Source: an uncultured Pelagibacteraceae bacterium
Lineage (GTDB): Bacteria > Pseudomonadota > Alphaproteobacteria > Pelagibacterales > Pelagibacteraceae
Length of the DNA stretch: 64,000 nucleotides
Assembly (NCBI GenBank): GCA_902565385.1
Contig: CACFEW010000002.1
Span: 20,240 to 84,239, forward strand
Reading direction: 5' to 3'
Of the stretch, positions 54,369 through 63,783 are shown piece by piece. Below the pieces are notes generated by a model. That model saw only the letters and a list, made by a program, of their open reading frames with translations. It was not told the origin of the DNA and did no database searches. Both the position numbers and the translations under genes were made by a program. The stretch's first letter is position 1; the number at the start of each line of letters is the position of its first letter.

Positions 54369-55931
54369 TTAATTAATTTTTTCTAAACAATTTTTTGGTA
54401 TCATTAATCCTTTTCTTTTCTGTTGATAAGAATAAGGAAATTCAATGTAGTCAAAATTTTTAGAATCTATTTTTTTGCTCAAGAGACCCTTATCTTTCAG
54501 ATTAAAGAAAATAATACCATTTTCTAATTTACTTATATCATCTATTAATAAATTTATGTTTTTGTTAAAATGATTAGATAATAGACGATAAAATTTTTTA
54601 TCTTCATACCAAAATAAATATTGATTTGAATTTATGTACTGATTTGCGATCATGTAAATAAAAGCGTCTTCTGTATAGTTCATAAAATTTGTCACTTTTG
54701 GACAATTCAAAGAAATTAAATAACTATTTCTATCAATTTCATTTATCACATCCCAAGTTTCTTTTCTCCATTTTTGACTTTTAAAAAAGACTAAATTTTT
54801 AGAACTATAATTATTAGTAATATCCTCAAATAAAGGAAAAAATCTATTATTCTCTTGTTTTATAGGCACAAAAGAACTTGAAACCAAAATAACTAAAATT
54901 AATGTCAACAAATAATTTTTATATTTTGAATAATTCTTTTCAATAAAATAAAACATAACCAAAACACCTATTATAGGTCCTGTTGAAAATCTAAAAATAT
55001 TTAACTTGTGTAAAGTTGAGGCGTATGAAAATAAACAAACTAAAGATAAAATAAACAAACACATATTTATATTATTTTTTTTAAAATTTTTTTTTTCAAA
55101 GAAAATGAACCGAATAAAAAAATAAGAATTTACTAATAAAATTATCAAGAATAAAAGATAATATGGTTCAGAAAAAAAGTTAAAAATACTTTTTGTTAGA
55201 AAATTCTCTAAATACCTATAAATTAGTTCAAAGAAGGTTAGATCGTAAATAATTAAAAAAACTTCATTTAACCAAAAAGTTTTAATCCAATAAGGATGTA
55301 AGTTATTATTTAAAAGGTATAAATGAAATATTACCTGTGGTAATAAAAAACCTAATAATAAGAGATATTTTTTTTTTGAATTTCTTTGAAAAAAAAAAAT
55401 TGTAATAATAAGTAATATTCCAAGGTAAATAAAATTTTCATAAACCAAGCATGAGAGTGAAAGCAATGTTCCTGTAAAAAATAAACTAAATCTTTTATTT
55501 TCAATTAAAAAGAAAATACTTAATACAATTAAAAAATAAAATTGATAGTTGTACCAAGGATGATTAGCAAAGGGGTGAGCTAAAAATAAAAGAATTGGTA
55601 AGAAATATACAGTTTTAATTTTTAATTTATTATATCCTAAATGACACAAAAAAAAATTTCCAAGTGCGAAAAATAAAGACGATAAATACATCGTTGAGAT
55701 TAAATCATTATTGAATATCTCTAAAACTAAGGAATTAGAAATTGTGTAGAAAAAACCATAATGAATAAAAATTTCTTTATAAGGTTTTAAATCTGAAAAA
55801 AGGTCTATTGAACTTTGAGACAATCCCCAGTGAAAAGGATCATATACAAATTGTGATTGATATACAGACCCTAAAAAACTTAAAAAAAAAAATAGTAAAT
55901 TAAGTAAAAAAAAATTATTTTTTAAAATCAT
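54369..55931 (-). CDS. Polytopic membrane protein (GT-C glycosyltransferase-like)
   Basis: Multi-TM, N-terminal periplasmic loop then many TMs, soluble C-terminus. Confidence 0.55.
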   Translation of the reverse strand: MILKNNFFLLNLLFFFLSFLGSVYQSQFVYDPFHWGLSQSSIDLFSDLKPYKEIFIHYGFFYTISNSLVLEIFNNDLISTMYLSSLFFALGNFFLCHLGYNKLKIKTVYFLPILLFLAHPFANHPWYNYQFYFLIVLSIFFLIENKRFSLFFTGTLLSLSCLVYENFIYLGILLIITIFFFQRNSKKKYLLLLGFLLPQVIFHLYLLNNNLHPYWIKTFWLNEVFLIIYDLTFFELIYRYLENFLTKSIFNFFSEPYYLLFLIILLVNSYFFIRFIFFEKKNFKKNNINMCLFILSLVCLFSYASTLHKLNIFRFSTGPIIGVLVMFYFIEKNYSKYKNYLLTLILVILVSSSFVPIKQENNRFFPLFEDITNNYSSKNLVFFKSQKWRKETWDVINEIDRNSYLISLNCPKVTNFMNYTEDAFIYMIANQYINSNQYLFWYEDKKFYRLLSNHFNKNINLLIDDISKLENGIIFFNLKDKGLLSKKIDSKNFDYIEFPYSYQQKRKGLMIPKNCLEKIN

Positions 55932-55944
55932 TTTTTCTATAAAT

Positions 55945-56241
55945 CTATTTTTCTAATTTATCAATCACAGGTTTAAATTTTTGGTTAATTCTTTTTAAAA
56001 GATTTGAATAATACTCAATTTGTTCTTCACTAAGTTCTCCTTCACTCAATTTTTCTAAATAACTCTCAACTTTTAAAATCACATAATTTTCAAACTTTTG
56101 AGATTGCAAAATACTTAAAATTTTATTCTGAAAAAATGAAAAAACAAAATTTATTGTGAAAAGCATCAAAAATATAAAAATCAATGCAAAGTATACGTAT
56201 TTAACTCTATCAGATTTAAATTTTTTTAATTTTTTTTTCAT
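55945..56241 (-). CDS. Small single-TM protein
   Basis: Basic N-terminus, TM, C-terminal amphipathic helix LEKLSEGELSEEQIEYYSNLLKRIN. Confidence 0.6.
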   Translation of the reverse strand: MKKKLKKFKSDRVKYVYFALIFIFLMLFTINFVFSFFQNKILSILQSQKFENYVILKVESYLEKLSEGELSEEQIEYYSNLLKRINQKFKPVIDKLEK

Positions 56242-56299
56242 AAATTACTCTAAAATATGTACTTTAAATGAATATAATAGTAAATAAAGTATAATTTAA

Positions 56300-56470
56300 A
56301 TGCACAATCAATTATTAAATTCTACTAGAAGAAAATTCAATAAATTTTTGATCTTAAATCTTACTTCTTTATTTACTTTAAATTTCTTTTTACTAAGGAA
56401 AGATTTTCCTAACTCTTACCCAAATAAAAATCAAAAATTAAAATGGATATTGAGTAAGAACGATTTATGA
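56300..56470 (+). CDS. 56-aa twin-arginine signal mini-protein, putative small/Tat partner subunit of GMC oxidoreductase
   Basis: MHNQLLNSTRRKFNKFLILNLTSLFTLNFFLLRKDFPNSYPNKNQKLKWILSKNDL; RR motif + hydrophobic stretch; ATGA overlap with downstream GMC ORF; below length cut-off of the track. Confidence 0.75.
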   Translation: MHNQLLNSTRRKFNKFLILNLTSLFTLNFFLLRKDFPNSYPNKNQKLKWILSKNDL

Positions 56471-57894
56471 TTTTAAAAGATAATGAAATTTTAAAAAAAA
56501 ATTTTCAAATAGTCATTTGTGGAAGTGGGCCTGCTGGCATATCGCTAGCCTTAGAACTTGAGAAAAAAAAGATTGAGTGTTTAATTGTTGAAGCAGGTGA
56601 TGAGTTTTATTCTGAAAAGGCTCAAAGTAGATATGTGGGTGAAGTTTCTGGAAATTTCCCGGAAGATCTGTCTGTTCTAAGGTTAAGTCAATTTGGTGGA
56701 ACAACTGGTCATTGGGGTGGTACTTGTAGAACCTTGGATAATTACGATTTTCAAAATTGGCCAATAAAAAAGACAGAAATCGATCCATTTTTGGATCAAA
56801 GTTGTAAAATACTGAATATAACAAAAAGTTTTAGAGAAAAAAATATCAACAAAAATCTAAAAATTATTGAGTTCCAAGAGTCTGAAGTGAGATTTTATGA
56901 AAAATACTTTGAACATATTAAAAGATCAAAATTTATAAACCTTTGTTTAAACTGTATTATTTTTAATATTAAAATGTCAGGAGATACAGTTACAGAAATA
57001 TTTCTAAAATCAACAAAAGATATTTCGATCAAAGCAAAATTTTTAGTTTTAGCTTGTGGAGGAATTGAAAACTCAAGGTTGCTATTATGGTTTAGAGAAA
57101 ATAATAAAGAAATTTCAAAAAATCTTCCAATTGGAAATTATTGGATGGAGCACCCTTTTAAAAAAATTGGAACAGGTGTAGGAAATTTTAATTTGATAAG
57201 AAAAAATTTCAAAAATAATTTTGAAAAATTTGAGAATTTTAGAAATTGGGGTAATTTTACTGTATCAATTTCTCCAACCAAAAAACTAATTGATGAAAAA
57301 AATATTCTTAATTCAGGTGTTTTTTTAACCTTACACGATAGGGATAATGACAATTTAAAAAATAATATAAAAGATTTACTTTGTTTTGCTCCAAATCTTT
57401 CTAATAAAATTATAAAATTATTTAATAAAAATTTACTCTGTGGAATAACTATTAGCTCATCTTGGGAGCAAGATGCTATTTTTAGTAATAAAATTTCTTT
57501 ATCATCATCTAAAGATTTTGTAGGTATTCCTCATTCTAAATTAAAATATGAAATTTCAAAAAATACTTTAAGATCAGCTGAAGAAATGGTTAACCAGATA
57601 GGAATATATTTTATTAATAATGACCTAGGAAGAATTGCAAAAGATCAATTAATTTATAATAAAGAAAGTTTTGTTTCTGAAGCTGGGTATCATCATATTG
57701 GAGGTACACGTATGGGTGACAACAAGAATATTTCCGTCGTAGATAAAAATTTGAAAGTACATGAAACTAATAATTTGTATGTTTGTGGAAGTTCGACTTT
57801 TGTTTCTGGTGGACACGCTAATCCCACATTAAGTATTATTCAATTTTCTCTTAGATTAGCAAAACATTTGATAGAAAGAATTAACTATCTATAA
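56467..57894 (+). CDS. GMC family FAD-dependent oxidoreductase
   Basis: FQIVICGSGPAGISLALELEKKKIECLIVEAGDE, GGTTGHWGGTCR, ACGGIENSRLLLW, GYHHIGGTRMG, LYVCGSSTFVSGGHANPTLSI. Confidence 0.93.
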   Translation: MILKDNEILKKNFQIVICGSGPAGISLALELEKKKIECLIVEAGDEFYSEKAQSRYVGEVSGNFPEDLSVLRLSQFGGTTGHWGGTCRTLDNYDFQNWPIKKTEIDPFLDQSCKILNITKSFREKNINKNLKIIEFQESEVRFYEKYFEHIKRSKFINLCLNCIIFNIKMSGDTVTEIFLKSTKDISIKAKFLVLACGGIENSRLLLWFRENNKEISKNLPIGNYWMEHPFKKIGTGVGNFNLIRKNFKNNFEKFENFRNWGNFTVSISPTKKLIDEKNILNSGVFLTLHDRDNDNLKNNIKDLLCFAPNLSNKIIKLFNKNLLCGITISSSWEQDAIFSNKISLSSSKDFVGIPHSKLKYEISKNTLRSAEEMVNQIGIYFINNDLGRIAKDQLIYNKESFVSEAGYHHIGGTRMGDNKNISVVDKNLKVHETNNLYVCGSSTFVSGGHANPTLSIIQFSLRLAKHLIERINYL

Positions 57895-58603
57895 TTTTTT
57901 TTTTCTCTTTCCAAATTTTAAAAAGTCCAATTAAAGACAATAAAATTTCTGAAATGGTAACATTGCTAGTTCCTCTTACTCTATTAACAAAGATAGTATC
58001 TATTTCATCAATCTTATATTTATTATAATAAAGTTGTATCAATATTTCCGAAAGCACAATGTAACCATCACCTATTTTACCACAATTTTGCATAACAAAT
58101 TTAGCAGCTTGACTCGAATATATTCTGTAACCATTTGTGTAATCTGTTATAGGAACTTTTAAAACTAATTTTGAGAGTCTATTAGATAAAAATGATAAAA
58201 TTTTTCTTTTTAATGGCCAATTAATTATTTTACTATTTTTTTTATATCTACTTGAAATTAATAAATCCAATTTATTTTCACTAAAAAAAGAAAGATTTTT
58301 TTTTAACTCATTTGGATTATGAGACATATCTGCATCCATTTCTATGAAAAGATCAATGTTATCAAAAGCACTCAGTGCATATTTAATGCCATACAAAACT
58401 GCTGACCCTCTTCCTAATTTTTTTCCTCTAAATAAATAAATAATTTTATCTTTCTGTTTTTTGATGTTATTTTCAAAATTTTTATCAGAGTCATCAACAA
58501 TTATTATTATTAAATCTTTAAAATCATTTTTATAAATTTCATTTAATAAGATATTTATATTTTCATACTCATTTAATACAGGAACAATAATACATTTAGA
58601 CAT
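57881..58603 (-). CDS. GT2 polyprenol-phosphate mannosyltransferase-like (DPM1-like)
   Basis: CIIVPVLNEYENINILLNEI, LFIEMDADMSHNP, RGSAVLYGIKYAL. Confidence 0.88.
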   Translation of the reverse strand: MSKCIIVPVLNEYENINILLNEIYKNDFKDLIIIIVDDSDKNFENNIKKQKDKIIYLFRGKKLGRGSAVLYGIKYALSAFDNIDLFIEMDADMSHNPNELKKNLSFFSENKLDLLISSRYKKNSKIINWPLKRKILSFLSNRLSKLVLKVPITDYTNGYRIYSSQAAKFVMQNCGKIGDGYIVLSEILIQLYYNKYKIDEIDTIFVNRVRGTSNVTISEILLSLIGLFKIWKEKKKIIDS

Positions 58604-58608
58604 GGTGG

Positions 58609-59784
58609 TTATACTAATTTTACTTTGGCAATTTTCTTAAATTCTTTAGAAATTAATTTTGTGTCATTTACCGTTTGATTAGCATGATTTGGAAGGTAAA
58701 TACCAAACTTGTGAACTAAGTCTGAATTTGGTAATTCTAATTTTTTTTTGTATTTTTTTTTCCAAAATATTTGTTTCGCGATATTACCTGAAATTATAGG
58801 TCGACATTCGATTTTTTTTTTCAAAAAATGCTCATAAACTTTATCTCTATTTCTTGTCAAAGTAGCATAACCAAAACTTGAAAGAGGTTTTGTTTTACAT
58901 CTTACAGTGAAATATTCATTGAGTTCATTTTTATAAACTTTAAAATTTCTATTACGTATTTTACAAATTTTTTTAATTTTTTTTATTTGAGATAATCCAA
59001 GAAAAGAATTTATTTCGGTAGATCTAATATTAAATCCTGAATAATAAAAACTAAACTTCGATTGAAACTCTGAAATTTTGTTTTTCTTCAATATCTTTCT
59101 TTTTTCAGACTCTTGAAGTTCTCTTAACCAACCATGAGATCTAACACTTGCCATAATTTTTGCGAAATTTTTATCATTAGTGCAGGCCATCCCCCCTTCT
59201 ATTGTTGAAATATGATGACCATAATAAAATGAGAATGAGGAAGCTAACCCAAAAGTTCCTAGATATTTCGAATTATATTTTGATGCTAAAGATTCACATG
59301 TATCCTCAACAAGTCTTACTTTATATTTTTTGCAAATTTTTAAAATTTTATCCATATCATTTGAATGTCCAAGGACATGGACTAAAACAATTAATGATGG
59401 TCTATACTTTTTGCATAAATGTTCTAAATGATTAATGTCTAGTCCCAAATTTTCAAGACTACAATCACAAAGTTTTACATCATAACCTAATTGTATAAAT
59501 GGGCTGACTGTTGTAGACCAAGAAAGTGCCGGAGCAATAACCACTTTATTATTTAAATAATCAGACTCTAGCAAAGATTGAGCAATAAGTAGATTAGCAG
59601 ATGACCCACTATTGACAAAAATAGAATTTTTAATTTTGAGAAAATTTGAAAATTTTTTTTGAAAATTTTTAGTCTTACTGCCTAATGTTAACTTATCATT
59701 TTTTAAAATCCATTTACTTAATTTGAATATTTCTGATTTTTCAATCGTATCTTCAGCTAATTTATGCTTAAATTTTATTGGCAT
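58609..59784 (-). CDS. DegT/DnrJ/EryC1 fold PLP enzyme, ColD/RfbH-like sugar 3-dehydratase (active-site Lys replaced by His)
   Basis: FVNSGSSANLL, EDTCESLASKYNSKYLGTFG, FSFYYGHHISTIEGGMA (H190 at the Lys position). Confidence 0.82.
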   Translation of the reverse strand: MPIKFKHKLAEDTIEKSEIFKLSKWILKNDKLTLGSKTKNFQKKFSNFLKIKNSIFVNSGSSANLLIAQSLLESDYLNNKVVIAPALSWSTTVSPFIQLGYDVKLCDCSLENLGLDINHLEHLCKKYRPSLIVLVHVLGHSNDMDKILKICKKYKVRLVEDTCESLASKYNSKYLGTFGLASSFSFYYGHHISTIEGGMACTNDKNFAKIMASVRSHGWLRELQESEKRKILKKNKISEFQSKFSFYYSGFNIRSTEINSFLGLSQIKKIKKICKIRNRNFKVYKNELNEYFTVRCKTKPLSSFGYATLTRNRDKVYEHFLKKKIECRPIISGNIAKQIFWKKKYKKKLELPNSDLVHKFGIYLPNHANQTVNDTKLISKEFKKIAKVKLV

Positions 59785-60556
59785 TAATTTTTCTACTCAA
59801 CTTATTATTATTAGACACTAAAGAATTAATTCTGTCATTTGAAATAATCTTAATCCTTGAATTAATTTCTTTTTTTATAAATTTTTTTATACTCATACTT
59901 TTTCCTGATCCAACGTTATAAACTCCTGTTATTTTTTTTTTATATACCTTATAAATAATATTAACTACTTTTTCAGCCTCTAGAAAATCTCTAAACGAAT
60001 TAGCATTTTCTACAAAAATTTCATTTTTTTTATTAGATTTAATTTTTTCTTTTATTGATGGATAAAGAAAGGGTTTTTTTTGATCCTTATGGTAAATGCT
60101 AAAAATTCTAGCAATAAAATAAGAAAAATTAGATCTCACGTTTGAAATTATTTTTTTTTCTGCAAGAAGTTTAGTTTTACCATAAAAACTAATTGGTTTT
60201 TTTTTAAAATTTTCTTTAATTGGTATCTTGGAAAAATCATAAACATGTGAGGTGCTTGGGAAAAAAAACCACATTTTCTTTTTATTTTTATTAATTTCTC
60301 TTATCAAATTTTCAGTACCTAAAACATTTACATTTTTTGCTTTTTTTTTATTGGACTCTGCTTTTTTGGTTGATGATATGGCTGCAAAGTGAAAGATGTA
60401 TTCTAAATTTTTATTTGAACTTATCCATCTTGCAACTTTTTTTCTTTTCGAAATATCATCTTTAAATTCTGAAAATTTTAAAGATTTTTTTTTCAGTTTT
60501 TTTTTGAATAAAAGACCTAAAAGACCTGTTCCACCTGTAATTCCTATTTTTATCAA
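59768..60556 (-). CDS. NAD-dependent epimerase/dehydratase or sugar-nucleotide reductase
   Basis: IGITGGTGLLGLLFKKKL, FHFAAISSTKKAE, YGKTKLLAEK. Confidence 0.82.
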   Translation of the reverse strand: MIKIGITGGTGLLGLLFKKKLKKKSLKFSEFKDDISKRKKVARWISSNKNLEYIFHFAAISSTKKAESNKKKAKNVNVLGTENLIREINKNKKKMWFFFPSTSHVYDFSKIPIKENFKKKPISFYGKTKLLAEKKIISNVRSNFSYFIARIFSIYHKDQKKPFLYPSIKEKIKSNKKNEIFVENANSFRDFLEAEKVVNIIYKVYKKKITGVYNVGSGKSMSIKKFIKKEINSRIKIISNDRINSLVSNNNKLSRKINANKI

Positions 60557-60600
60557 TTTATTTATATTTTATTTTTTAAAAGTTTATTATAAATATCCTG

Positions 60601-61623
60601 ATGAAAAAAAAAATAGCAATAATATTTGGTGTAACTGGTCAAGACGGTTATTATTTAACTAAATTACTTATTAAAAAAAATTATATCATCCATGGCATCA
60701 AAAGAAGATCTTCTTCAGTTCCAACTAAGAGGATTGACAAATTTCTAAATCAAAAAAATTTCCATGTCCACTATGGAGATTTAACCGATACTGCATCAAT
60801 TCATAACTTAATTAAAATTATCAAACCAGACGAAATATATAATCTAGCAGCTCAGTCACATGTTGGAGTTTCATTTTATACTCCTTTATATACTGCTAAT
60901 GTAAATGCAATTGGTGTATTGGCTATTCTTGATGCAATCAGAAATAGTGAAAAAGATATAAGATTTTACCAAGCAGGTACATCAGAAATGTTTGGCAAGA
61001 CCAAAGATAAGTTACAAAATGAAAAAACAAAATTTAATCCACAAAGCCCTTATGGTACAGCAAAACTTTTTGCACATCATATTACTCAAAACTATAGAGA
61101 TGCATATAATATTTTTGCATGTAATGGGATCTTGTTTAATCATGAGAGTCCTTTAAGAGGTGAAAACTTTGTTACAAAGAAAATAATTTCAACATTAACA
61201 AAAATAAAATACGGATTTGAAAAAAAACTTACACTTGGAAATTTATACTCTAAAAGAGATTGGGGTCATGCAGAAGATTATGTTGATGCAATCCATAAGA
61301 TATTACAACAAAGAAAACCAGATGATTACGTTATCGCAACAGGTAAACAATATAGTATTAAACAATTTGTAAATTTGACTGCATCAAGTCTTAATCTAAA
61401 ATTAAGATGGATAGGTAAAGGACTAAACGAAAAAGCTTTATCATCTTCTAAAAAAATTATTATTGATGTTAATAAAAAATATTTTAGACCGTTGGAAGTT
61501 GATCATTTAAAAGGTAGTTATTCTAAAGCAAAAAAAATATTAAGATGGAAACCAAAAAAAAATGTTAAAGAACTAATAGATCAGATGATAGCTGAGGAGA
61601 AAAAACAATTAAATATTCTTTAA
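60601..61623 (+). CDS. gmd: GDP-mannose 4,6-dehydratase
   Basis: IIFGVTGQDGYYLTKLLIKKNYIIHGIKRRSSS, YNLAAQSHVGVSFYTP, YQAGTSEMFG, LFNHESPLRGENFVTKKI. Confidence 0.95.
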   Translation: MKKKIAIIFGVTGQDGYYLTKLLIKKNYIIHGIKRRSSSVPTKRIDKFLNQKNFHVHYGDLTDTASIHNLIKIIKPDEIYNLAAQSHVGVSFYTPLYTANVNAIGVLAILDAIRNSEKDIRFYQAGTSEMFGKTKDKLQNEKTKFNPQSPYGTAKLFAHHITQNYRDAYNIFACNGILFNHESPLRGENFVTKKIISTLTKIKYGFEKKLTLGNLYSKRDWGHAEDYVDAIHKILQQRKPDDYVIATGKQYSIKQFVNLTASSLNLKLRWIGKGLNEKALSSSKKIIIDVNKKYFRPLEVDHLKGSYSKAKKILRWKPKKNVKELIDQMIAEEKKQLNIL

Positions 61624-62723
61624 ATTTTATAACTAAATTCTATAAATTTTTTTGCCCTATTATTCCATGAATATTTCTTCGCAGTATTTACAGCCTCTAT
61701 TCTTATTTTTCTATATTTTTTGGGATTTTGAAAAATTTTATTTATAATCTTTGCCCAAGAAACCATTTTTTTATTATCAACTAAAAACGAATTTAAATTA
61801 TTCTTTAGCACGTGACTGTAAGGTTTTAATTTTGATGCAACAATTAGGTTTCCTGCAGAGAGATAGTCAAACATTTTAAGCGGAGAAATATATCGTGAAA
61901 TTTCAAGATTATTTGATCTTCCGCCAATTTTATCTCCGTAGGGCATTAAAGCAATTAAATATCTGGACAATATCTTTGGTACATGTCTGTAATTTATTCT
62001 ATTTTTTATCTTAATATTTTTATTTAAATTTTTTTTTTGATTAACTTTTAAAACTGATGCGTCACCATAAAGATGAAAGTTAACCTTGGGTAATATTTTT
62101 GAAATTCTTAAAATCGTTTCAAAACCTTTGCCTTTATAAAAACTGCCAACATAGACACATGTATTTTTTATATATTTACTATTTTTTTTTCGATTTTTAA
62201 AATCTGATGCGTCATCTAAGATAATATATTTATGTTTTGCAATATTTAAGTCTAAAACTAAATTTTTGTTAATTAATATAAATGAAATATTTTTTTTAAA
62301 CTTGGATAACATTAATAATTTAAATAAAAATTTTGATAAACCTGTCAAATCATGATGGATCTCTAGAACATTCTTTATACTTAAAAATGCAAGTAAAATT
62401 GAACTTAATATACTTCTGCTAATTACTAAATCTTTTGATAATTTATTGATTTTTAAATAATTTATTATTTTAGTTAAGAAAATTAATTTTTTTACTTTAG
62501 AGGTTATTTTCTCTCTAGTAATACTTCTAAATATGATTTTTTTTTTTCTGATATTATATTGATAAAATATTTTTTTTGAATTTATCTCATTTTTTGGTAA
62601 CAAGAAAATTATTCTTCTAAACTCACTTAATGCTTCACAAAACTTTAAAGAATTTATAATATTTGCTGAAAAACTTGGAAGTGACGTCTCAGTAATATAA
62701 AAAATTCGTTGTCGATTCATCAA
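61620..62723 (-). CDS. GT4-like glycosyltransferase
   Basis: TCVYVGSFYKGKGFETILRISKILPKVNFHLYG, ISPLKMFDYLSAGNLIVASKLKPYSHVLKN. Confidence 0.85.
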   Translation of the reverse strand: MMNRQRIFYITETSLPSFSANIINSLKFCEALSEFRRIIFLLPKNEINSKKIFYQYNIRKKKIIFRSITREKITSKVKKLIFLTKIINYLKINKLSKDLVISRSILSSILLAFLSIKNVLEIHHDLTGLSKFLFKLLMLSKFKKNISFILINKNLVLDLNIAKHKYIILDDASDFKNRKKNSKYIKNTCVYVGSFYKGKGFETILRISKILPKVNFHLYGDASVLKVNQKKNLNKNIKIKNRINYRHVPKILSRYLIALMPYGDKIGGRSNNLEISRYISPLKMFDYLSAGNLIVASKLKPYSHVLKNNLNSFLVDNKKMVSWAKIINKIFQNPKKYRKIRIEAVNTAKKYSWNNRAKKFIEFSYKI

Positions 62724-63685
62724 ATTAAATGTGCGAATTTTTTATACCATTTATATGTTTTGATTAATGCATCATCAAATTTTGTAAATTTAAATAATTT
62801 TGAAAAACTCAGTATTTTTTTATTTGAGCCATGAGTTTTGTAAGAATCTAATTTATTTTTTTTTACATTTAATAAATTTTTATTTTTTATAATCTTATTT
62901 AATTTTTCATAAACCTTAGAGACTTTTATGGGTCTATTAGAACAAACATTATATATTTCGTGTTTTTCAAAAATTTTCTTTTTTGAAAATATTAAAGGAT
63001 GAATCAATTTTATAACATCATGAATGTAAGTAAAATCTCTAACATAATTACCTTTATTATAATAAATGAATTTTTTTTTTTTGTGGGCTGTTTCTAAATA
63101 TTTTAAAATAAACATATCAGGTCTTCCCCACTCTCCATATACTGTAAAAAATCTTAAACCTATTACTTTTAATTTATAAAACTTAAAAAAAATTTCTGCA
63201 AAAATTTCGTTTCCTAATTTTGTTGCTGAATAAATATTTTTTGGATTTAATTCATTTATTTCTTTCGTTGGAAATTTTTTTGCATCACCATAAACTGAAC
63301 TAGAGGATGCATAAATTAGCTTAACATCAAATTTTCTACAATAATCAAGAATATTGAAAAAACCTAATTGATTTGAATAAACATATTCTTCTGGATTTGA
63401 AAGTGAGTATCTTACACCAGCTTGAGCAGCCAAATTAATAACTAAATCTAATTTTATTTTTTTTAAATAATTGTTAATCTTGGATTTGTTTGAAATATCC
63501 AGCTTTTTAAATTTAAAATTTTTATATTTCTTTAATATATTGGTTCTTTTTTTCTTTAACTTTTGTGAATAGTACGAGTTTAAGGAGTCAATACCATATA
63601 TCTTATGTTTATTACTTAATTCAAGTATATATTTCGATAGACTAAATCCTATAAAACCGGAAACACCTGTTACTAAAATATTCAT
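62720..63685 (-). CDS. NAD-dependent epimerase, UDP-glucuronate 4-epimerase-like
   Basis: ILVTGVSGFIGFSLSKYIL, LAAQAGVRYSLSNPEEYVYSNQLGFFNIL, YSATKLGNE, GLRFFTVYGEWGRPDM. Confidence 0.88.
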   Translation of the reverse strand: MNILVTGVSGFIGFSLSKYILELSNKHKIYGIDSLNSYYSQKLKKKRTNILKKYKNFKFKKLDISNKSKINNYLKKIKLDLVINLAAQAGVRYSLSNPEEYVYSNQLGFFNILDYCRKFDVKLIYASSSSVYGDAKKFPTKEINELNPKNIYSATKLGNEIFAEIFFKFYKLKVIGLRFFTVYGEWGRPDMFILKYLETAHKKKKFIYYNKGNYVRDFTYIHDVIKLIHPLIFSKKKIFEKHEIYNVCSNRPIKVSKVYEKLNKIIKNKNLLNVKKNKLDSYKTHGSNKKILSFSKLFKFTKFDDALIKTYKWYKKFAHLI

Positions 63686-63767
63686 ATTTATTTTTACTAT
63701 TTATATTTTTCTACATTATTTATTAATAAAAAAAAATTATTTTGCTATTTATTTGACAACTTATAGA

Positions 63768-63773
63768 TATAAT
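63768..63773 (+). promoter_or_regulatory. Candidate -10 box TATAAT, 10 nt before ATG of the final SDR
   Basis: Exact TATAAT in a 98-bp divergent intergenic region. Confidence 0.4.
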
Positions 63774-63783
63774 ATTTACATTT

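Noticed and set aside
63753-63773. TTGACA...TATAAT looking like a consensus sigma70 promoter
   Set aside because: Spacer is only 9 bp, so the TTGACA cannot be the -35 partner; only the TATAAT kept as a candidate -10
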